From: Citrus sinensis
Taxonomy: Eukaryota; Streptophyta; Magnoliopsida; Sapindales; Rutaceae
Direction: 5' to 3'
Assembly: GCF_022201045.2 (NCBI RefSeq)
Contig: NC_068558.1
Coordinates: 42,489,501 to 42,553,500, forward strand
DNA: 64,000 nt
This document shows positions 12,401 through 24,719 of the stretch, in pieces. Made by a program: the position numbers and the translations under genes. How positions within the stretch are numbered: the first letter of the stretch is position 1; every line of letters begins with the position of its first letter. The notes beneath the pieces are model-generated. The model saw nothing but the letters and a program-made list of their open reading frames with translations, did no database searches and had not been told where the DNA came from.

Positions 12401-13682
12401 GACCTATACATACTGGCATAATTGATTATTCTTGTTGGAAGGAGGAAAACGTATTTGATCTTCCAATTGAAGCAACGTCTTAATAGGAGTGGTAAGAAGA
12501 CGACCAAGAATATGTTACATTTATAATCGCTTGAATGTTGAGTATTGCAAAATATAGCATATATGCCTTCAAATTTCAATTTTAAAAAGGAGGAGAAGTA
12601 AATGTTTTCATTTCACATTGGATAAAGATTCAAGTGAACGACTTTTAATCTCTCTATTTTTATGTCTGTATTTCTCAACTGTGACCATGCTCAATCAAAA
12701 TCTTGATTCTACCATTCGCGATGAGATAAAAAATTATTAGTTATTGATATTTACTAACTATTGTGATAGAGGCGGTATATAACTTTGCTTTTCTTTTCTT
12801 TCCTCCCCCATGTTATCGTCCACCCCAATATCCCCACTCCAAATTGCTTGGTGTTACACATGAATGTGTTATTTTGAAGTAATTTAAATGCACTTAAACG
12901 TGAACAACTGAACTTTCTAGAACAATTCCATCATGCTTTTGGGACCCCAATTAAAATGGCGTTTAATGTCAATACACACACACTGACACACACTGCGATA
13001 TTCATATTTTTGAACTTTGTGGGAAACAAAATTGTGGCTCATTAGCCGATGGTATCATGGTCATAGGTGTTGTGTTAGTTAAAACGATGTTTCTAAAAGA
13101 TCACGTGTTTCGTGCTGTTGGTTTGGTGAGCTTTGACCAAGAAGCCGAGGATGATAAAATGCTTAATTGATGATCAATTAATGGCTCAATTGAGTTTTAA
13201 CTGCAGCATAATTCTTACAACTGTAGTTATCATCCAACTACCTTTTTTTTCCTTTTCTTTTTTTTTTTCTTTTATAGTTGATGTTCGTTTAATTAGTGTA
13301 AGTATGTTCAATAGAATTTGGATCTAGCGTTGTGTTGATAATTTTCTGCGAAGCTTGCATTTATAGCAACATACGATCGAGATTTAATTACATTTTTTTT
13401 TATCTAACAACCATCGATTTCAATATTATAAAAGCTCAACACAAATCTCGTATTAATATTGAATTCAAATTCAATCAAAATATTCGTTATGTGCCAGATT
13501 TTACAGATCTAAATATAAAGTTTTATATGAGATTTGATCAACGCATCTTCCATTCAAACCATATAGTTTCTAAATGTAAGGGAGCTTCTAATTAAGTTGG
13601 AAAACTAGATTGTTTTCTTATAAATGCAATTTAAAATTTAATTTTTTTCGAAAAAGAATACAAGTTTTATTTTTTCAGAAGT
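12401..13682. other. Gene-free AT-rich region
   Basis: No convincing gene. Short open frames at 13133-13595 are AT-driven and resemble nothing I recognise. At about 13030-13130 there is a weak tRNA-like pattern (GTGGCTCATTAGCCGATGGT, later AGATCACGTGTTTCG) that could be a decayed SINE, but the boxes are too poor to call. Confidence 0.4.
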
Positions 13683-13738
13683 AAATGACATGTCGTAAAT
13701 GGAATGCATCGATGCATTTCCTTACGCAATGTCATTTA
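13683..13738. repeat. Near-perfect 56-bp palindrome
   Basis: The sequence starting AAATGACATGTCGTAAAT and ending TTACGCAATGTCATTT is almost its own reverse complement. Its centre is GGAATGCATCGATGCATTTCC, with only a few mismatches and no spacer. It could form a cruciform or hairpin. It may be a minimal fold-back element or two facing regulatory half-sites; nothing nearby decides. Confidence 0.7.
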
Positions 13739-14671
13739 CTTTTTATTTTAATAGACGACGTGTCATCTTTTATTTTGGTCCATGTTACCTGTTGTTGGTT
13801 TCTTTCTTGTCTGAATGCAACCGTCTTAAAATTTGAATCCATGGCTTCAAATTTTATTCAACCGCTGATGTTATTGTTATTATTATGAAATTCTGACTTG
13901 ATTTGGGATTTTTTTTTTTTATCAATAGTTTTGCAAGAGGAATGTATTGAAAATGGTGGTGTGTTTTACAAACATCATATTTCAGACTTAGTTTAAATAC
14001 ATCTGTTATGCAAAAATTCTGTATAAATTTATTATCTCTATGTTTTTTTTTTTTTTACAATAATTTGTTATCTCTATTTAAGTCAATTGTTTAATTAACA
14101 AATTTATTTCATGTATATAAACTTTTGTTGCTTCGTGCGTTATTACTCTGGAATTGTGTAAAGGTAACGATTATTGACTAAAGTCAAGATTGGATCGCTT
14201 TTCTCGAAGTTCTAAATCAATTGAGAGTTCTTAATCAACTCGAAAAAAAAATCTAATATTTAATCTTTATTTCATTCATGGACGTTATATATATATATAA
14301 TATTAACTTAGAAGGGCATTGATTTAATATTAACTTAAATCAATTGGGCTCGCAAAAACTATTCGAAATAATTAGAATATAAGAATAAAATAAACGTCAA
14401 AGAGGATTATAAAGGGAAAATGGGTTGTGTTTTTTATACGACATTCAGCAAACGAAAATAAATAAAATTGATGAAACCATGGGGTTAAAATGGGTGAAAT
14501 TGTTTTTAACATATTTGTTTAAATTAAAGACGTTCAATACCAAAAATTTGGGTTTTATGGGTTACTATTTTTATTTCTTATTTTGTTGGAGAAAGCAATT
14601 TAACCAAAAATAAATAAAATAAACAAACGAACAAACAATCCAATCTGTCATGGGGTGGATATAATTATGAT

Positions 14672-15968
14672 TAGGGGTGTTCAGAATCCAATCCGATCCG
14701 CTTAATCCGTCTAATCCGCTCAATCCGGTCCGTTTAAATCCGATCTGTGGATTGGTGGATTGGATATGGATTGAAAATTTAAAAATCCGCAATCGATGGA
14801 TTAGATATGGATTTACTTCTGTAAATCCGCAGAAATCCGTGAATCCGCAAAATATATATATATATATATATATATAATTAATTAAAAAAATTATTATAAA
14901 TTTAATTAAAAAATTATAAATGTGACATTACATTGTTACATAAGTACTATAACATATCTTAGCCATTACCCAATAATAATATAAAATGAAAAATAATTAA
15001 ATAATCAAATATACAAATATAACTTGTAAAAATTGTAAAATAAAATAAAAGCAAAATCACACGCACTAGCAAAAGTAAAGTAACATAACGCCAAGTCACT
15101 AATAATTTGTAAAGTCACCCAAAAATAAAGTAACATGACGTCAAGTCACCAACATTTTGCAAACAAAAAACCCTAAGCTTCCCTGCCGTCACACATATTA
15201 GAAACACTCAATACTGGTTGGATACACTCTCAACACGGATTTGAAGGACATCGGCCATGCGATCCCGGCAAGAGCAAGTCATCTTCTTTCCCAAGTCTAT
15301 CGAGCCACTTCACATTCACTGGTTCCAGCTGAACAATTTCACTATCACTACCTTTAAGATCGCCACCCGTACGGCTTCTCCTGGTTTCCATTGTGGACGG
15401 CTCAATAATCACTACTTTTCGACAGGCGCAACAGCCTTGGTGAAGGATCAGACTGTGTTTGGTTTCCGAAACTTCGCCATTTCAATTAATTGTGGCTTTA
15501 TTCGAACAATTAACCTTGGCGTGTTATATTTTGAAACTTTGAACGTATTATTGTAGCTTTATTTGAATAAGTCTCAATGTGTTATATTTTAAAACTTTCA
15601 ATGTATTATTTTAACTTTATTTAAATAATTAATTCATTTAAAATTTAATTTTAAATTTAATTGGTAGCAAAATTATTTTTATATTAGATTTTTTTTATTT
15701 CATTAGTTGGAGAGAACTAAAAATTTTTAATTCGAAAACAAATGTGTAAAATGGTGGATTGGATATGGATTTAGTCAAATCCGCAGACGTATGGATTGGA
15801 TATGGATTGAGTCAAATCCGTATCCGATCCGCAGATGCATGGATTGGATTTGGATTGAATTTTATCAATCCGTGGATTGGATTGGATTGAAAAATTATAA
15901 TCCGCAAAATCATAGATCGGATATGGATTGATGTTCAATCCGTAAAATCCGATCCGCGAACACCCCTA
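14672..15968. mobile_element. Non-autonomous hAT-type DNA transposon (1.3 kb)
   Basis: Terminal inverted repeats TAGGGGTGTTC and GAACACCCCTA are flanked by the 8-bp target-site duplication ATTATGAT (14664-14671 and 15969-15976), diagnostic of the hAT superfamily. Both subterminal regions are packed with GGATTGGATATGGATT and AATCCGCAG motifs in both orientations, likely transposase-binding sites. The interior is AT-rich except for a more balanced patch at 15170-15500. That patch holds a 60-codon minus-strand frame (15230-15412) that may be a relic of the first exon of the autonomous element. No transposase catalytic region is present. Confidence 0.85.
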
Positions 15969-18200
15969 ATTATGATAGGTGAAGCAATGTAATTTTGTTG
16001 TATCAAAAAGTGAATGCATTTTAAGAAATAATTCTGCTTTAATAAGGGATGTGAATGAATGGGGGTAAGTCTCACCTACTCACAACAATTAGTAGAACCT
16101 TCCATTTATTAACATTTAACACTGTTTAATTTGATTGAGACATTCTTACATTGATTTTATCAAATGTGTTGACTTACGAGTGTAATCAATTTTTATTGTA
16201 CTTACTGTCAATTTTTTTTTCATTGTTACAATTCAAAATTTCAAGTAAAATATTAATTATATAAGCAATGGATTTTTATCGTTCTTCGTTGTCAAGGGTT
16301 TTGTTGGATTAATCAATTCACACTCTTATTTATTAGGTCTGGTTATATTAGAACCATTTTAAGATAGTGTGCGTCTTCATAGACTCACACAATCAAAATT
16401 ATAACGTATTTTTTATTATTTATCACTTTATGTGTATGACTGTAATTTGTGTTTTATTTTATAGCAGCTCTAAGATAGTCATTGCCTTATTTATTTTGTC
16501 ATTCCTTTTTTTTTCTTTTTTTTTTCTCTTTTACCATGAGCTTAATTTGTGTTTGCACCTTTTAAGTTTATGAGAAATGTTAGGTTTTTTTGTTTAGAAA
16601 ACAAATGAGATATTAGACTTCATGTGTAAACCACAAATTTAATAATTCAATACATTTTTTTCATATAAAATGAAGTGAAAAAATTACCAAGTTTCTTCTA
16701 TTAGATCGTATTTTTTTTTCTAAGATAACATTAAAATTCATTTTCTAGAAAGCTTATTGAGGTACCATAATGTTTCATGAGCTACATTTACGTGACAAAA
16801 ACTTATGTAAGTTACAACAACTTAGACAATAACTTAATTATTTAAGTATTTAAGTATCGATTGGTATTAAATTATTAAAACAAAAAGGTATCAATATTAA
16901 AATATGAAGTTTGACGCAATCCAATTGGTAAAATAATTAAAAGTATTCATTTATTTATTTTTTTATTCTTTCTATGATAACAATCTAATAAGACTTTCCA
17001 ACGAAAAGATATCATATTTTTGGGTTAAGAATTTTTAAAATCATTTTACATGTGATTGGATACAAAGAAGACTTTTGGTTACATTAAAGGAAGGGTCATT
17101 CGAGAGAAGTAAACAAATGAGAAAATGATGTATCGAAATTGTGTAGTCACTTTTAATTTCATTTCTACTTGATATTGATCGGCAACAGATGTTAATAAAT
17201 TATGAAGTTATGGCGAAAGTCGGCACCATCACCTAAGATATTTACTAGGCATAATAATAATAATATTTTTATCTAAATCGGGTATCTTATTCTAATTTAA
17301 TTGATTGAATTAGAAATGTCGAGTGGGGAACTCAATTTTATTAATTTTTTTTATTAAATTGTTAAAAAAAATTTGAAAGTTCACCACTCGGCCCTGTGAA
17401 AAATAAGTTTACAAAGAGTTGCTATTGGTTGGTTACAATCCCTGTGCTGGTGTAATCAAGAATGTTGAGGTCCCCTCTTCGAATCCTGTGAAGTTTTTTT
17501 TTTTTTTTAATTATAATTTTGTTACTAGAAGATACGAAATAAGAGTAGTATATGTTCCTATACAACAATTGTGCGTGTGTGTATTCATGGATCCAATATT
17601 TCAATAAATGTTTTATAACATATCAATAAATGCTAGCAATTTCCCCCCCAAAAAAAAAATAATAATAATTAGATCGTAATATGCATATATTAAAAAGGTG
17701 GGGTGAAAAAAAAAACTCAAATTACTTTAATTTTATATTTTTTAACAGTCGAACTCAAATGACCTAGTGAAAAAAGAAAATTTATTTAAAAATTACTCGG
17801 TCAAAATTTTGGGGACAATCCACAATACAATATGATTGTAACATGTTCATAGAACTTAACCATCAAAAAAAAAAAAAAAAAAGCAAGTTTACAAAGGCCT
17901 ATAAAACCACGAAGAAAAGGCAAAATTGATTTTTTAGCAAGTAAATAAATAAACAAAATCGAGCTTAAGTAGGCTAGGAACTGAAATACCTTAAATAGCC
18001 TTACCAATCAATCGGGCTGCTAAACAGGAATCTGATTCACTTATCGCCTTCGGGCTTTGGCAAAACCTCGAAAAGCGATAACCAAAAAAAGGGCCAAAAA
18101 AAAAAAAAAAGTCCAGATAAAAGGGGTACATTCGTAATCACGGCCCTCTCTGGTTATTTCGTAAATCCTCTAAACAATCAGGGGCAATTACTAGATCCTT
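15969..18200. other. Gene-free AT-rich region
   Basis: Flank between the hAT element and the gene at 18.7 kb. It has homopolymer and low-complexity tracts (for example poly-T near 16505-16530, poly-A near 17864-17883) and one possible SINE fragment (listed separately). No convincing coding sequence was seen on either strand. Confidence 0.4.
17415..17512 (+). mobile_element. Possible tRNA-derived SINE fragment
   Basis: Contains TTGGTTGGTTACAATCC, a weak A-box-like stretch. About 50 bp later comes CTCTTCGAATCCTGTG, close to the RNA polymerase III B-box core (TTCGAATCC). A run of 14 T follows directly. The arrangement suits a short tRNA-like SINE, but box A is degenerate and no target-site duplication was identified. 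Confidence 0.35.
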
Positions 18201-18204
18201 CCTC

Positions 18205-18212
18205 TATAAATA
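18205..18212 (+). promoter_or_regulatory. TATA box of the small charged protein gene
   Basis: TATAAATA in the context CCTCTATAAATAAACAC, followed from about 18215 by a long CT-rich stretch of the kind seen in plant 5' leaders. It lies about 450 bp before the chosen ATG at 18665. That spacing implies a long leader or a leader intron; an acceptor-like TTTTCACAG occurs near 18543. Confidence 0.5.
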
Positions 18213-18664
18213 AACACAACTTCTCCTATCTCTTATTCCTTCTAAACTCCTCTCATTCGCTCTCTTTTCTCTCCTTCAATCCTTCTCCCTTGTATTCTCT
18301 ATTTCCTCCATCCAAGTCATAAAATTGCTATCGCCAATCCTCAAATCTCCTCCATTCACAATCCAGATTCTGGTCACTCCTATTTGATCTCTTATTCTCA
18401 CTCTCTTTCTCTTTAAAATAATTAATTTTATTTTTTTATTAATTTCATAATTTGTTTTTGGGTTTTATTTATGCCAATATATTCCCTAGTATTTTCACCT
18501 AGTTTTACCATTTTACCTCCAGCCTTTTTTTGAACTTTTCACAGTTTTACTATTTTTACCGGATAGCATTGTCTCTTTCATTAAACAAAAGAGATATTAT
18601 TTGTTATTTTCTTTTTTTACTTGGTGCTCTGGTGCTGACGTGGCATGCACCCAAAAGGAGGGCC

Positions 18665-19123
18665 ATGAATACCAAAACGATGCGTCTTCCTCCTCGGCGT
18701 GTTTTGACGCCAACTAAGCGCAAGGAGAGAGATGATTTCGACTCGCCCACGCCAGCAAAATTACTGAAGCCGGCTACAACCCAATCACAAGCCGGCTCCG
18801 ATAAAACCGCAGCTCCAGCCGAGCCGGATTCATCCAATCACCTACTGGCCGGGTATTTCGCCCACGAGTACCTCACCATGGGCACCCTCTTCGGACAGCC
18901 TTTCGATCCGGCTCGATCGCAGCCCGTTCTTCCAGTAGATTCCAGGAAGGTCACAAAGGCCGGGAAGAGAGAGGAAGCCGAGCAGAACAAGGGAGCCGAG
19001 CGGAGCAAGGGAGAGGAAAAATATCAAAGGTACGTGGAAGTAGCGAGTTTGCTGAAGAGAGACGGGGCCCACATAGCAGGCATTGTCAACCCAACACAGC
19101 TCGCTCGCTTCCTGCACATGTGA
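18665..19123 (+). CDS. Small plant-specific charged protein, function unknown
   Basis: Single-exon frame of 152 residues. I recognise the pattern from plant proteomes (basic N-terminus MRLPPRRVLTPTKRKE, central LLAGYFAHEYLTMGTLFGQPF, C-terminal PTQLARFLHM) but cannot attach a proven function. There is no signal peptide or membrane segment. The N-terminal 60 residues are basic and Ser/Thr/Pro-rich. The central hydrophobic motif is likely the conserved core. A low-complexity Lys/Glu stretch (about residues 95-125) precedes the C-terminus. The frame stays open upstream to 18530, but that part is AT-rich and lies between the TATA box and this ATG. Methionine at 18665 fits the coding composition better. 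Nuclear location is possible from the basic N-terminus (inference). Confidence 0.75.
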   Translation: MNTKTMRLPPRRVLTPTKRKERDDFDSPTPAKLLKPATTQSQAGSDKTAAPAEPDSSNHLLAGYFAHEYLTMGTLFGQPFDPARSQPVLPVDSRKVTKAGKREEAEQNKGAERSKGEEKYQRYVEVASLLKRDGAHIAGIVNPTQLARFLHM

Positions 19124-20680
19124 TTTGTGTAAATTAAATTAAATTAAATCTAACAAAAGGACGGCTCCTCTCCTCCTCTCATCGTCGTTGCTCAATTACA
19201 AGTGGCAGAATCTCATTGGCCACCATTTCCTCCACTTTAAGAAGCAATTTACGAATGGGGAATTTTGTTTTTAAATTAAAGGGCTGCAAACGACGTCGGA
19301 GGAAGGAGGCAGCGAACGAGTGGGAGCGGGGGAGAGAGAGAAAACTCTTCTCTCTCTAGACAGTCAGGTCATACACTCATACTCATATCACGCAGGCTAA
19401 TTCCCTTGTTTTAAATGATGGGTATGCATGGAAAGAATCACGCATCATATATACATGCATGTAAATGTGATGATGTTTTGTATGAAATCGTTTTTTTTTC
19501 TCTTCTTCTTCTTTTTTCATTTTGGCTATATATCTGTTTATGAACTATGATGTTGAATATGTTTCATGCTCATGAATGCTTATATATGAATACGTACAAT
19601 AAGTGTGATGTTACTTGGACATGGATTCTGATCAGCGGATTTTGATCTCAACAACTAAACAGACGTAAGCTCATAAATGTGTGAGGCAAGATTATTATTC
19701 CCAGTAAAATTAAGCTTAACGAACATAATCATACGTTTTATATTTACATTTACGCTCTTCATTTGTTAATGTTGTGATATGGGAATGGGATATAGTCGAC
19801 GATTACTACTAGATTGGCGAACTTTTTGGGTGTCGTTTTGCTGTAATCGAATTCTTATGATGTTCGATCGAGGGATTCAATTCAAAGTGGATGACATATC
19901 AAATAGTATTTGATAATGTTTTTTTCACTCAATTCCGAAAGAATTCGTGAGATCGACGCAAAAGCAACTGGTTAACCACAAGAGTGAAGTAAAAGAAACT
20001 GTCAATTTCGCATGTTGAGGTATCTGGCTTCTTATTTGGAAGCGCAAAAGCGGTACAACAATTTCAGACGCTTGTCTCTCTATTTTCTCCATATGCTTTG
20101 CATACAATTACTTTCCTAAATTGATTAACCATCACATTCCTAACTTGATTAACCATCACATAAATCAAGTAATTGCAAGATGTTGAGGGGTGAGCAACCT
20201 ATATCAATTTCTTTGACCTCTTACATTCTTTATAATTTGAACTCAATAGTCCGCTAAATAAAACTACTTGAAAAATAGTACTTGACTACTTATGAATACC
20301 AAATAGTATTTAATACTATTTTACTACCTATGGATATCTTAATTTTCTGCCCATGTATTGTAATACATATTGGATGTAACCCATGTATTGTAATACATAT
20401 TGGATGTAATCGGTAAATAAATAAATATTAAATTCTAATAAGATTAAAGTATAATTTATAATTTATATGAAATAAAATGTTTATTTATTCAGTGATTAAT
20501 TAATTTTACTTTAACATAATAGAGTTCTTAAAACAACATAATACATTCACAAGAATCTTAATGGTGTCAAAGGAACGACGCCATATTCTCCAAGTAAATG
20601 GTGCTTATTTATAATTTTGGCATTATACTTTCTTTAACTATTGTATTGCCCTCAAATTTTCTGATCTCATAAAACCCAAA
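19124..20680. other. Intergenic region
   Basis: Directly downstream of the small charged protein gene: 3' UTR, a GA/CT-rich stretch (19320-19365) with a self-complementary GAGAGAGAAAACTCTTCTCTCTC hairpin core, then AT-rich DNA. At 20349-20410 a 31-bp unit (CCCATGTATTGTAATACATA then TTGGATGTAA) is tandemly duplicated. No gene seen. Confidence 0.5.
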
Positions 20681-20689
20681 CAAACACCA

Positions 20690-21720
20690 AAAGATGGAAA
20701 AAAAAAAAAATTAAGTTATGAAACCACAACATCATCGTGAAGATTTCATCTTTAAAGAAGATGTTTCGGCAAGAATGTTGAGGTCTTTGCGTTTGATTGC
20801 TCAAGATTTAAATAAACTTCAAAATATGCAATCATTACACAGAAAGAAGAGATATGGATTTGACAAAAATGTTCGTGACGATGCATGTTATGAGGATAAT
20901 GAGAAAAATGGTGACTTTGCTTCACGTGACAATAGCATTCTTTCCAAAGAGAATATTAATTGGTCATTCACGTCTACAACAAATTCTCCACACAGACATT
21001 GATTTGGGTCAACCGCCGAAATTTGATGACTATATTGATATTGTGTTATGAAGAAAAGGTAGTAGATTATGAAAAAATGTCATTTTTCAGCAACTATGTT
21101 GAAATTCAACATGAACAATACGAGAAAGGTGATGTTAGCAAAATTGTTGATTGAAAAATTTATTTTACACCATTGGAATGATTGGATGGACATCGTTATA
21201 AAAGCTAGAAACTTTAATGTTCGTTGTCTACATCGAAGCTTTGTTATGAAAATTAATCCTTATACACATGAAGATATTCACAACAAGCAAAATTCAAAGA
21301 CGAATTTTTTCCTCTCTGGCGGGAATGATACATAATAAGAAATTAAAGAAATCCTAATTAAATTGAAATATATAATATTTCAGAATATTTTAATTAATTT
21401 TTATTCTAGTTTAAATTTGGTTGCTTATTTAGAATTTATAGTTTAGACATTGCTTATTTGAGTTGTATTTCTAATTTATATATAAGTCTTATTAAAATAG
21501 TTTTATAGTCAAATTAGGATAAGTCTTAGTTAGTTTAAGTAATTGTCTTTTGTAGCTTTTATAAGTAGGCCTTGATTATTTGTTATTTGATTATTTCTTG
21601 GAATAAACTCGAGATTTGAGTTCAATAATATTTTTAATTTTCAAAACTCTACGTGAGTTTTTAAATTTAGCTAATTCTCAACATTTTACGGAATTAACGT
21701 GTCTTAATCCTCTAGCTTCA
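20690..21720 (+). mobile_element. Possible remnant of an LTR retrotransposon 3' end
   Basis: Short open frames at 20718-21335 match nothing I know with confidence. The last ends in SGGNDT, reminiscent of the end of pol in plant Ty3/gypsy elements. AT-rich DNA with LTR-like features follows (TATAAGTAGGCCTTGATTAT, then GAGTTCAATAAT). No paired LTRs or target-site duplication were found. It is broken, and the assignment is weak. Confidence 0.25.
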
Positions 21721-23092
21721 CGATATTCTTTCGAATTATTATGAATTTATATCTTTCCTTTATTCCGGTATTCTAAAGAATTAACAAAATATTTAAACCT
21801 ATAACTTCCACTTCATTGGAGATCAATAATAAAATAATTGTAGTAATTGTAGTAATTTTATTCCATAACTAATAACAATTTTCAACTTTGTGAATTATGT
21901 ATTATTTAATTAAATGAAATGTGAGTGATAATTATTAATGATAATGTTGTTTTGTTTATTGCACTTTTTTAGTTAATTTTCTCAAATTATATATATTTAT
22001 TTAAATATGAATAATAAGTAAATAATAAAAATATTGACAAAAAAATTATGAAACTTCCACAAAATTCATTTAAAATTTTGAAATTCATGTTAAATTCATT
22101 TAAGAGTTGTCTAAATTAATTTAAATATTTGATTAGCATTAGATTTTAGTTATAGTTGAAAAAAATTACAATAGAAAATTTTCATATGCAAATGACAAAT
22201 TCATGATGGACAATACACTATAAAATTCATGATATAAATAAACCGTCATCCAAAATTTCTTGACATAGGTCAAAAAAGGGTCATTGTTTAGCCTTATATT
22301 GGTAGTGTAGATGAAATAAAATAAGATTAAATTAGAAAGCATAGGATTTTTTGGAGCTGGGTTAAATATCTAGTATCGTCTAGTGTTTGGCTGTCTTATT
22401 TTTGGTATAATATATGATTGAATTGGATCTTATATAATTTACATATTATATTAACTAAAAAATAAAATTAACTAAATGTTAAGATGTTACTTTGAATTAA
22501 CTTGTAAAGTTTACAAATATCGTTTTCATAATATTATATTTATAAATTCATATTTAAAATTTTATTATTGTTTGAATAATTTTAGAATCACAAACACTTG
22601 TATAATATATATCTTACACAAATTGATGTGTCATAACATTTGGAACGGTAGAAATCCACGTAAGGATGGTGTTTCTTGAATATTCTCCCATTCAAGAATG
22701 GGATGAAGACAATGTACTATCTAATTTCTTATTGAAGAAAAAGACGAGGATCATATCTCCACTGCAGCATCCCCTCCATTTCTCTGCTTTTAATTGTTGT
22801 TATATATTTTCTGAAATTTCTATCGAAAATATTTAAATTGAATTCAGTATGGATGAAATGAAAAGAAAAGAAAAAAGCCAAATATTTACAAAGTAAGATA
22901 GATAGCAATAATATAAAAACTCGAATGAAATTTGTCATTGCCTCAATTAAATAGAGAAATAACACTTTTTTTTTTTAGGATCGGAGGAGACACAATGCAC
23001 CTTCTAATTAACTACAAATTAAAACATAATACAATCAAAGTCCAATACAGTCTTCCACAAAACATGAGACAATACCCAACATGGCACGAAGA
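21721..23092. other. AT-rich flank downstream of the methylesterase gene
   Basis: No gene. At about 22585-22650 (CACTTGTATAATATATATC, then ACACAAATTGATGTGTCA) there is similarity to one arm of the MITE at 10241-10440, so this is probably a half-copy of that family. The rest is low-complexity A/T. Confidence 0.4.
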
Positions 23093-24236
23093 TTAATTGA
23101 TTGAAGCAGCCAGTTGAACTAGCAAGCCAGAGAGAACAAGCGGGTTGGAGAAAAATGGGCAGTGCTCACTGTCTATATTAAAGATTTGTGATGGGTTGCA
23201 CTTTGCGATCATAGCATCTTGATTTTCTAGCTTAAATAAGTGATCATTCAAGGTCCTTATATACACACGGCGTACCTTGGCAGCATCCGGCGGTCCACCT
23301 TCGAACGGAGCACATGCAAAGACCCTCGCAGGTGCAGGTTTTAAAACCATCGAGGCCAAAGTCGAGTCCTGATAATGTATTTTCGTGTCATTCGTTAGCC
23401 GGGCACCTTTAACGGATTGGGGGCATTAGTAAAAGACCGTTTATGATGATATGGAAATTAAGAACATTACTGGTATAGGAGTAATTGGTTTACAAATTAT
23501 TAATTTTTTAAAATTCTTTTGTTTACCACCTAATTTCGCATCGTAGTAGAAATTATAGGAGACTATAAATCAACTTGACTCTACTATCGTAAACCTTTTA
23601 AACAAAAGAAAGAAAGAATATTTTGATATTCTCAATGCTCACCTCCACAGGACTCATATGATAGTAAAGTTCTCGTTGATATTCCTTTTTCACCATGATG
23701 CTTGTTGGAAATTTATCAGGACCCAACGCATACTCTAGTTCGAACATGTCCGGAGATATCCCGTTTTGCGCTGCACCCTGGTTGATGCTTGCAGGGAAAA
23801 GAACCTTTACGTCTTCAGTACGTCTATCCGACATGTCAGCCGCAACGTAAACAGCCGTATGAATTTTGCCATAACCAAATCTATTAATGGCGTCCGTCAA
23901 GTTCAGACCTCCTATGCTGTGTCCGACCAATATCACCTGAAAATTCAAACAAACCAATAACTAAAAATAAGAACTTAACCCCATTTGAATTACAAAAATC
24001 AATCAAAACAGTAACTCAACCTTTTCATTATGTGGCAAGTTATGCAAGAGGTTGATGAGGGGCTTATTGTATTCCTCCAGAGTGAAGACGGTGTTGGGAT
24101 CAGTTCGATCAATGCCAGCACTCGTCAAATCAAGGCATGTGACTTTGTAGCCTGATGTTTCCAAAAGTGCTCGTACCTTGAACCAGCACCAAGCTCCGTG
24201 ACTTGCTCCGTGAACCATAACAAAGTGTGACATCAT
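23093..24236 (-). CDS. Methylesterase of the alpha/beta-hydrolase MES family (MES17-like)
   Basis: Predicted cytosolic carboxylesterase that removes the methyl group from small plant hormone esters. The closest remembered relative is Arabidopsis MES17, active on methyl-IAA; substrate here is inference. Three minus-strand exons: 24021-24236, 23643-23936 and 23093-23368 (216, 294 and 276 nt), all phase 0, giving 261 residues. Motifs: FVMVHGASHGAWCWFKV (oxyanion side), VILVGHSIGGLNL with nucleophile Ser79, RVYIRTLNDHLF with Asp212, and SEHCPFFSNP with His239. The first donor lies inside the conserved EKV-ILVGHS sequence, as in this family. The start is taken at the first of two adjacent ATGs (24236). 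An in-frame ATG at 24335 would add 33 residues of low similarity. Complete and apparently functional. Confidence 0.9.
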
Positions 24237-24398
24237 GCTGCTATGGATTTTGTTTTCTTTGATTTTCAAATCTTCTGGTTCTGGGTAGAGTCGCCTTTGG
24301 ATTCCACTCCACTGTCTGATTTTATGGAGCAGCATGTTTCGGACAAGATCAAATCCACCACACAATTGGTTGCCGCTGCGCACGAGATAAATGTGGTA

Positions 24399-24512
24399 GG
24401 ATTATCCGCAACTTGTATCCGAGTAATGTGAGGAGTTAATTTAACGTTAGAAGAGATATCATAGTATTTTCTTACTTGTCGGAATGGGATTGGTATGCGT
24501 GGATTCCTTCTA
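24399..24512 (+). repeat. Left copy of a duplicated sequence flanking a 1.66-kb segment
   Basis: GGATTATCCGCAAC, then GAGTAATGTGAGGAGTTAAT, TTAACGT(T/C)AGAA and GATTCC(T/C)(T/C)CTA. It matches 26175-26293 in the same orientation, at roughly 75-80% by eye. It lies just upstream of the methylesterase start and so may include that gene's 5' region. Confidence 0.7.
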
Positions 24513-24719
24513 CAGAGTAATAGAGAGAATTGCATGGGATATAATCCCATTTCCCTCAAAATACCCAAAATATATCTTAAATCATTAAAATTTTTAATTT
24601 TACATATGTATACTTCAAAAAATCAGAGAAAGTATAAAAATAACCTTAATAAAATCATAACAAAACTGAAGTGAATCCCTAAATCACAAAGTCGAGCAAA
24701 ATCAAAAGAAGCAAAAAAT

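Noticed and set aside
13030-13130. tRNA-like or SINE sequence
   Set aside because: A- and B-box matches are poor and no poly-A/T tail or target duplication follows.
15230-15412. 60-codon minus-strand frame as a host gene
   Set aside because: It lies wholly within the hAT element and has no start or splice context; better treated as element interior.
20718-21335. Series of open frames that could be a small gene
   Set aside because: Overlapping frames, AT-driven composition, no recognised domain and no splice logic; kept only as a possible LTR-element remnant.
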